Below are positions 6,449 to 11,057 of a stretch of DNA of 11,057 nucleotides, one piece after another; the first letter of the stretch is position 1, and the number at the start of each line of letters is the position of its first letter. The notes beneath the pieces were generated by a model. The model saw only the letters and a list, made by a program, of their open reading frames with translations, searched no databases and had not been told where the DNA came from. The DNA is taken from NCBI GenBank assembly GCA_905233795.1, contig CAJOFP010000134.1, positions 1 through 11,057 on the forward strand. Reading direction: 5' to 3'. The stretch is from an uncultured Oscillibacter sp. Its GTDB lineage: Bacteria; Bacillota; Clostridia; Oscillospirales; Oscillospiraceae. The translations under genes were made by a program, and so were the position numbers.

Positions 6449-8857
6449 ATGGAAAATAATACGCCGGATCGTGAAAAAACGGGTTCGGATTTATTTATGG
6501 AACAAAACGCCGGGGACACGCGTGATATAAAACGCGCCGTAAATTTAAATAATAATATAAATAATAATATAAATAATAATATAGCGAATACGGAGATTAT
6601 AGAAAACGCGGCGCGTATGGAAAATATGGAAAATACGGGAAATCCGGCGGCGCGAAGCCAAGAGAAATCTCAAGCGGGATTAAAATCAGGATTAAAAGCC
6701 GGATTGAAAGCAAGATTTAAAAAAGAGACGCCGGATAACGCGATCCGTCCGAAGAAATCGACGGAAGCCCGGAAACGGCGTCGGAAGAGAATCCGGATTG
6801 CGATTATTTTAATTATCATCGCGGCTGGAATCGTATTCGCGGTTCGTCGGTTTACCGGAAACAGCGGCGAGGACGATACGATGATTTTGACGGATTTTGT
6901 CAGATACGGCGCGATTACGGCGAAAGTGGAGGGCAACGGCGTCACGCGGGCGAAAAACAGCGAAACGATGATGACGCCCGCCGCCGGAACGGTACGGGAA
7001 ATTTTAGTGGAAGAGGGCGACGCGGTATCCGCCGGGGATTTGTTATACGTCATGGAATCGGAAAGCGCGAGACAGGCCGTGTCTGACGCGGAAGACGGCG
7101 TACAGGCCGCCCGCGACGCCGTGGCAGCGGAAGAAAGCGTCAGAACAGCGGAAGAAAGCGTCAGAACAGCGGAAGAAAGCGTCAGAACGGCGGAAGACGG
7201 CGTCAGAACGGCGCAGGATAATGTGCGAACGGAAGAAGAGGGAGTACGGACGGAAGAAGAAAACGTGACGCGGGCGCGTGAAAATGTCAAAACGGAACAG
7301 GAAGGCGTGGACGCGGCGTTGAAGCGCGTGGAAACGGCGCAAAAGGATTTGGACGACGCCCGGAAAAAGCGTGATGATCTGACGCTGGAAGCCGACTGGG
7401 CGGGCAAACTCACGGAGACGAAAAAATTAAACGCCGGCGACAGTCTCAGCGAGGGGACAGTCGTGGCGGTTCTGGTGGACGACGGATATTTGAGACTGAC
7501 GCAATGGTTCAGCGGCGGTTTCTTGCATGAAATCCGGGAGGGTCAGCGGGCTATGATTTCCATTCCGGCTTTGATGTCAACTATAGAGGGAGAAGTCGAG
7601 AAAGTACATGAAAACAGCCGGATTAATCCAGATGACGGGGCAAGCTATTTCAGCGTGGATATTATTATGCGAAACGCGGGCGTGCTTGCCGCCGGAATGA
7701 CCGCGTCAGCCGCGATTGAGACGGATTCGGATCGAGCCGTCTCGCCGGACGCGGGCGAATTGGAATATATCAGAACAAAAGAATTGAAAACGGGCGCGAC
7801 CGGAGATGTGGTAGAGAGTTTTCTGGAAGATTATCACGCGGTTGAAGCGGGCGAATTGTTGTTAATTCTGGACGGCGAACAGGTGGAGGACGCGATCACG
7901 GACGCGGAAAAAGCGCTGGAAGATCGTCAAGATGAGGTTGAGAACGCCCGGAAACGCGTAACGGACGCGCAAAATAACGTAACGGAAGCGCAAAAGCGCG
8001 TGGACAGTCAGAAACGGCGCGTAACGGACGCGGAAAAGGCCGTGGACAGCGCGAGAAAAGGCGTGGAGAGCGCGCAAAAAGGCGTGACGGACGCCCAGCG
8101 CGGCGTGGAGACGGCGAAACGCGGCGTAGAGACGGCGAAACGCGGCGTGACGGAAGCGGAACGGACTGTGGAAACAAATCGAAAAGCGGTGGACGAGGCC
8201 TTGAAAAAAGTGGAGGACGCGGAAAAAACGCTGGAAAAATGCCGCGCCGTATCGCCGATTGACGGAAAAGTCGTGGGACTGGATTTGACGGTTGGAGAGG
8301 AAGTGTCATCGGGAAAGGCCGCCATGACGATTTCGGATCCCAGCGTTATTTCCGTCAGCGCGACTGTGGACGAGCGCAATATGGGTTATATTAAAAAAGG
8401 CATGTCGGTGGAATTAAATCAATTTGATAAAATTTCTCAAGGCATTGTGGAAAGCGTCAGTTTATCCAGTACGCTGAATAACGGCGTCGCCACTTATCCG
8501 ATGTTGATTACGGCGGATAATTCGGATGAGATTTTGCAAATTAACAGCAATATTCAATATAGTTTAGTCGCAAGCCAGAATGATAATTGCCTGATTGTGC
8601 CGGTTCAGTGTGTGCATAACGTGTCGAATATGGACGGCGAGAGTTTGACGGTGGTTTATATCAAAAGCGAGATGCCGCCGGAAAACGCGCTGGAGGATAT
8701 TATAGACAGTGAGACCGTCCCGGAGGGATTCTGGCCCGTGGAAGTCAAAACCGGCATACAGGATTCTTTTAATGTCGAGATTTTATCCGGCTTGCAAGAG
8801 GATGACGAAGTATTTACGCAAATGCAAATGAATTACGGTTTCGGCATGTATTATTAA
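6449..8857 (+). CDS. Tandem-duplicated HlyD/MacA-type membrane-fusion (adaptor) protein
   Basis: An 802-residue adaptor, about twice the usual 350-450. Order: a disordered cytoplasmic tail (1-110) with Asn-rich and GLK repeats; one membrane helix (114-132); a first unit with lipoyl half TPAAGTVREILVEEGD (176-191), coiled coil of heptads (208-306), second lipoyl half (310-342) and barrel-like strands (345-425). A second unit has lipoyl half VVESFLEDYHAVEAGELLLI (454-473), coiled coil (482-596), lipoyl half SPIDGKVVGLDLTVGEEV (602-619), barrel (633-690) and a membrane-proximal region ending GLQEDDEVF. In MacA-type systems such proteins link an inner-membrane ABC transporter to outer components; in Gram-positives they act on the outer membrane face as transport partners. 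Start ATG 6449 has GGAG eight bases upstream. The ABC ATPase 71 bp downstream is the likely partner. Substrate unknown. Confidence 0.88.
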   Translation: MENNTPDREKTGSDLFMEQNAGDTRDIKRAVNLNNNINNNINNNIANTEIIENAARMENMENTGNPAARSQEKSQAGLKSGLKAGLKARFKKETPDNAIRPKKSTEARKRRRKRIRIAIILIIIAAGIVFAVRRFTGNSGEDDTMILTDFVRYGAITAKVEGNGVTRAKNSETMMTPAAGTVREILVEEGDAVSAGDLLYVMESESARQAVSDAEDGVQAARDAVAAEESVRTAEESVRTAEESVRTAEDGVRTAQDNVRTEEEGVRTEEENVTRARENVKTEQEGVDAALKRVETAQKDLDDARKKRDDLTLEADWAGKLTETKKLNAGDSLSEGTVVAVLVDDGYLRLTQWFSGGFLHEIREGQRAMISIPALMSTIEGEVEKVHENSRINPDDGASYFSVDIIMRNAGVLAAGMTASAAIETDSDRAVSPDAGELEYIRTKELKTGATGDVVESFLEDYHAVEAGELLLILDGEQVEDAITDAEKALEDRQDEVENARKRVTDAQNNVTEAQKRVDSQKRRVTDAEKAVDSARKGVESAQKGVTDAQRGVETAKRGVETAKRGVTEAERTVETNRKAVDEALKKVEDAEKTLEKCRAVSPIDGKVVGLDLTVGEEVSSGKAAMTISDPSVISVSATVDERNMGYIKKGMSVELNQFDKISQGIVESVSLSSTLNNGVATYPMLITADNSDEILQINSNIQYSLVASQNDNCLIVPVQCVHNVSNMDGESLTVVYIKSEMPPENALEDIIDSETVPEGFWPVEVKTGIQDSFNVEILSGLQEDDEVFTQMQMNYGFGMYY
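6547..6582. repeat. Three perfect 12-bp repeats encoding Asn-Asn-Asn-Ile
   Basis: The unit AAATAATAATAT occurs three times without mismatch. In frame it gives the NNNI repeat at residues 34-45 of the membrane-fusion protein, in its cytoplasmic tail. The unit length is a multiple of three, so copy-number changes would keep the frame. Confidence 0.9.
7127..7210. repeat. 21-bp tandem repeat encoding coiled-coil heptads, first array
   Basis: Four head-to-tail copies of a 21-bp unit starting GCGGAAGAAAGCGTCAGAAC, the first two identical and the next two with one and a few changes. Each unit encodes one heptad (AEESVRT). Less similar heptads continue through about 7366, so the whole first coiled-coil arm looks built by unit duplication. 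Confidence 0.9.
8102..8143. repeat. 21-bp tandem repeat encoding coiled-coil heptads, second array
   Basis: Two adjacent 21-bp copies (start GGCGTGGAGACGGCGAAACG) with one mismatch encode GVETAKR twice. They sit within about fourteen diverged heptads spanning roughly 7892-8236, the second coiled coil of the same protein. The unit sequence differs from that of the first array, so amplification seems independent. Confidence 0.85.
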
Positions 8858-8915
8858 TATATAATATATAAATTTAAATAATTATAATTTATTTAATATA
8901 ATATAATAATATTAA
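8858..8915. repeat. A/T-only intergenic spacer
   Basis: Fifty-eight bases between the adaptor stop and the ATPase ribosome site contain no G or C. It is the clearest example of the A/T-only spacers seen at nearly every gene junction here. No terminator or promoter is evident, so the two genes are probably co-transcribed. Confidence 0.85.
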
Positions 8916-8928
8916 GGGTGATAGCGGC

Positions 8929-9654
8929 ATGAAAGCGGGCGCCGGAGAATCGGGATCGCATTTGGTGGAATTGCGCGACGTGTATAAAATTTACGGCGAG
9001 GGACTGGAAAGCGAAGTCCGCGCGCTGAACGGCGTAAGCCTGACGATTGACCGGGGCGAATTTGTCGCCATCGTGGGACAGTCGGGATCGGGCAAATCCA
9101 CGATGATGAATGTCTTGGGCTGTCTGGATATTCCGACGTATGGGGAATATTTATTGGACGGCACGGACGTGCAGACGTTGAGCGATACGCAGTTAAGCCG
9201 GATTAGAAACAAGCAGATCGGATTTATATTTCAGCAATATAATTTAATACAGGATTTGACGGTATTGGAAAACGTCGAATTGCCGTTGATTTATCGCGGA
9301 ACGGATCCGATAGACCGGCGGGAAATGGCGTTGGAAGCGTTGGAACGCGTGGGACTGTCGGAACGGATCAAGCACAGACCCGCCCAGATGTCCGGCGGAC
9401 AGCAGCAGCGCGTGGCGATTGCGCGGGCGATTGCCACCCATCCGCCGATTATCATGGCGGACGAGCCGACGGGCGCTCTGGATTCGCATACGGGTTTGGA
9501 AGTGCTTGAATTTTTGAGAAATTTAAATCGAGAGGGCAGTACGGTAATTTTAATCACGCACGACAACGGAATCGCGGCGACCGCCCGCCGGATTGTCAGA
9601 TTGACGGACGGTGAAATCATATCGGATCAGATACAGGCTGTGGACTGGTTTTAA
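8929..9654 (+). CDS. MacB/LolD-type ABC transporter ATP-binding protein
   Basis: A 241-residue nucleotide-binding subunit of the MacB/LolD/FtsE-like class. Walker A GQSGSGKST is at 50-58, the Q-loop in FIFQQYNLI at 99-107, the signature MSGGQQQR at 154-161 (Met for the usual Leu), Walker B IIMADEPTGALD at 174-185, and the switch His211 in LITHD. The NVLGCLD segment after Walker A and the TVLENVELPL segment are typical of this class. A GGGTGAT site stands seven bases before ATG 8929. It normally energises an FtsX-fold permease together with a membrane-fusion protein, for export of peptides, antibiotics or lipids. The adaptor gene is directly upstream, but no permease follows; a terminator comes 27 bp after the stop. 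The permease must be elsewhere or lost. Confidence 0.94.
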   Translation: MKAGAGESGSHLVELRDVYKIYGEGLESEVRALNGVSLTIDRGEFVAIVGQSGSGKSTMMNVLGCLDIPTYGEYLLDGTDVQTLSDTQLSRIRNKQIGFIFQQYNLIQDLTVLENVELPLIYRGTDPIDRREMALEALERVGLSERIKHRPAQMSGGQQQRVAIARAIATHPPIIMADEPTGALDSHTGLEVLEFLRNLNREGSTVILITHDNGIAATARRIVRLTDGEIISDQIQAVDWF

Positions 9655-9680
9655 AAATAAAAATATAAAAATAAATATAA

Positions 9681-9729
9681 AAAATTCCTGTCAAAACGGT
9701 CATGACTTGACGCGCTGACAGGAATTTTT
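9681..9729 (+). terminator. Rho-independent terminator after the adaptor-ATPase pair
   Basis: A 13-bp stem pairs AAAATTCCTGTCA (9681-9693) with TGACAGGAATTTT (9716-9728) and ends in a T run; the A-rich left arm makes it potentially bidirectional. The 22-nt loop contains a small palindrome GTCATGAC (9699-9706), which could form a nested hairpin. Confidence 0.88.
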
Positions 9730-9797
9730 ATTATATTTAATATTATATTTATAAAATATTTATAAATTTTGATAATATTTTTATAATTTCAGGACGC

Positions 9798-9826
9798 TTG
9801 CGCGGATTTCGGAAAGGCGGTATAAT
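9798..9826 (+). promoter_or_regulatory. Promoter for the six-helix membrane protein gene
   Basis: A perfect TATAAT (9821-9826) lies 17 bp after TTGCGC (9798-9803), whose first three bases fit the -35 consensus. The start would fall near 9833, giving a leader of about 60 nt with a GGAGG ribosome site at 9883-9887. The preceding terminator makes a separate promoter necessary. Confidence 0.6.
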
Positions 9827-9895
9827 GAAAATAATTAAAAAAATCGCGCCTGAAAATATAAATCAATATAAATCCGGGAAACGGAGGAATTTAAA

Positions 9896-10468
9896 ATGAA
9901 TAATCCGGTCAGGGATTTATGGACGGGAAACTGGATAATGGCGTTATGCGGCTGTTTTTATCTCGCGTGGTGGATTGTTGTATTTAAACCCCCGAAACCA
10001 AGGAACAGTCCCGCCGGATGGGTTTTACTGGCGCTGGCGTTTCTCGCGGGGATTGTCGGCGTTTATATCATGATAAAATCACTCATGACGCCGATTCAGG
10101 AAATTCGTCCCGGCATGATTTCAAGTTTTAAGATTATGATAACCGGCGCGGTTATTTACGCGCTTTTATTAATTCTAACAGTCCGGTTTTTTCACCGTCA
10201 GGTCACGTCGGAATTGTTGATTATAATCGCGTGGGCGGTTCTGGAATTTTGCGCCGTGAATTTTTTATATCGCTATGATAATATAAATATCATAACGGCG
10301 CTTTTATTGGCGGGGATTATATTCATGGCCGTGTTAGGCGGTCTGATTTGCTATATTTTATATTATCGTTTGCCGTATACGGAAAGTTTTATAGACGGCT
10401 GTATCCCGTTGATTTTAGCCGTTTTGACTATCGCGCTGATTAATATAACGGCGGCGCGGGCGATATAA
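9896..10468 (+). CDS. Six-helix membrane protein of unknown function
   Basis: A 190-residue hydrophobic protein, with hydrophobic segments near residues 13-30, 41-60, 80-98, 104-122, 131-155 and 165-185, suggesting six membrane helices. It begins MNNPVRDLWTGNW and has a Pro/Lys-rich loop (KPPKPRNSPAG) after the first helix. I see no ATP-binding, catalytic or FtsX-type extracellular domain, so it is not an obvious replacement for the missing MacB-type permease. Its general look recalls conserved hypothetical membrane proteins next to iron-type ABC genes in clostridia, but I cannot name a family. ATG 9896 has GGAGG eight bases upstream. It lies 41 bp before the FecE-type ATPase in the same direction, so the two may be an operon and the protein could belong to a metal or cofactor uptake system (inference). 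Confidence 0.8.
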   Translation: MNNPVRDLWTGNWIMALCGCFYLAWWIVVFKPPKPRNSPAGWVLLALAFLAGIVGVYIMIKSLMTPIQEIRPGMISSFKIMITGAVIYALLLILTVRFFHRQVTSELLIIIAWAVLEFCAVNFLYRYDNINIITALLLAGIIFMAVLGGLICYILYYRLPYTESFIDGCIPLILAVLTIALINITAARAI

Positions 10469-10509
10469 TTAAAAATTTATAAATTAAATAAATAAAAGAG
10501 GCGGGGAAT

Positions 10510-11057
10510 GTGCTGGAATGCCGAGACTTGTCCTGTGGATATGAGAAAAAAATAATTTTAAGCGATATAAATTTAAAATTCGCGCCGGGCGGCGTGATTG
10601 CGCTTTTAGGCGTGAACGGCTCCGGAAAAAGTACGCTCTTGAGAACTTTAGGCCGCTTGTCAAAGCCGTTGAAAGGCGGGATTTTTCTGGATGATAATTT
10701 GATTGAATATTATAAGCCCCGCGCATTCGCCCGAAAAGTCGCCTTTCTGCCCCAATTCCGGGAAGCCCCGGCGTTAAGCGTTCAAATGTTAGTCCGTCAC
10801 GGACGTTTTCCGTGGCTGGGATTCGCCCGCCGGTTTAGCGCGCAAGATTATAAAATCACGCAATACGCTATGGAACGAACCGGGGTTTTACCGTTGCGGG
10901 ATCGTTCGGTTCGCGCATTATCAGGCGGGGAGCGCCAAAGATGCTATATCGCTATGTTATTGGCTCAAGAAGCGGATATATTATTGCTGGACGAGCCGAC
11001 AGCCGCGCTGGATATAGCGTATCAATTTGAGATTATGAATTTAATCGCGTCGCTGGG
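10510..11057 (+). CDS. FecE/FhuC-type ABC transporter ATP-binding protein, 3' end missing
   Basis: The 182 visible residues belong to the ATPase class that powers uptake of ferric siderophores, haem or cobalamin (FecE/FhuC/BtuD). Walker A GVNGSGKST is at 34-42 with Val where these proteins usually have Pro. Other motifs are Q82 in AFLPQ, the subfamily-typical VRHGRFPWLG at 95-104, signature LSGGERQR at 137-144, and Walker B ILLLDEPTAALDIA at 157-170. The family is about 255 residues, so roughly 70, including the switch His, lie beyond the window. Translation likely starts at GTG 10510, with GAGG eight bases upstream; the ATG overlapping it is in another frame. The upstream spacer is A/T-rich with no terminator, so it is probably co-transcribed with the six-helix protein. 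Partner permease and binding protein would be expected to the right. Confidence 0.92.
   Translation, partial: MLECRDLSCGYEKKIILSDINLKFAPGGVIALLGVNGSGKSTLLRTLGRLSKPLKGGIFLDDNLIEYYKPRAFARKVAFLPQFREAPALSVQMLVRHGRFPWLGFARRFSAQDYKITQYAMERTGVLPLRDRSVRALSGGERQRCYIAMLLAQEADILLLDEPTAALDIAYQFEIMNLIASL

Noticed and set aside
7127..7210. CRISPR-like array
   Set aside because: The repeats are contiguous without spacers, in frame, and encode coiled-coil heptads.
7862..8379. Several long antisense frames under the adaptor coiled coils
   Set aside because: They are by-products of GC-balanced heptad repeats; the translations are Arg/Ser/Pro/Phe-rich and repetitive, with no independent start signals.
9825..9899. 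24-codon leader frame ending on the start codon of the six-helix protein gene
   Set aside because: Its ATG overlaps the -10 box of the best promoter, so the transcript would begin after it. Lys/Asn-rich content is expected from this A/T-rich DNA.

Overview
The window looks like chromosome of a spore-forming member of Bacillota, most likely an uncultured clostridial lineage. The evidence is the gene order pyrH-frr-uppS-cdsA-dxr, a SpoIIQ-type M23 gene with a forespore-sigma-like promoter, and strong GGAGG-type ribosome sites. Coding DNA is GC-balanced and rich in GCG/GCC/CGC codons. Almost every short spacer is a run of pure A/T, and similar A/T runs appear inside genes as Asn/Ile/Lys tracts.

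Left part (1-4968, minus strand): a housekeeping operon reading leftwards from two tandem promoters (about 4875-4968). In order it holds pyrH (UMP kinase), frr (ribosome recycling factor), uppS (undecaprenyl diphosphate synthase), cdsA (CDP-diglyceride synthase, with an apparent one-base frameshift), a TraX-family membrane protein, and dxr (DXP reductoisomerase, cut by the window edge). It joins nucleotide supply, translation recycling and isoprenoid/lipid-carrier and phospholipid synthesis. The TraX gene sits between cdsA and dxr, which are usually adjacent.

Middle (4969-6448): an intergenic stretch with a good plus-strand promoter and only a doubtful 24-codon ORF behind it. Next comes a minus-strand SpoIIQ-like M23 gene with its own terminator and a sigmaF/sigmaG-like promoter. 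The core of the peptidase domain has been replaced by about 63 bp that, read on the plus strand, looks like a piece of an S-adenosylhomocysteine hydrolase gene. The result is a chimera with a stop codon and a frame change.

Right part (6449-11057, plus strand): an unusually long membrane-fusion protein that appears to contain two complete lipoyl/coiled-coil/barrel units in tandem, with heptad arrays still visible as 21-bp DNA repeats. It is followed by a MacB/LolD-type ABC ATPase. No permease follows; a strong terminator closes the unit. A separately promoted six-helix membrane protein of unknown function comes next, then the start of a FecE/FhuC-type metal-siderophore or cobalamin ABC ATPase that runs off the end. 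No tRNA, rRNA, CRISPR array or insertion sequence was seen.
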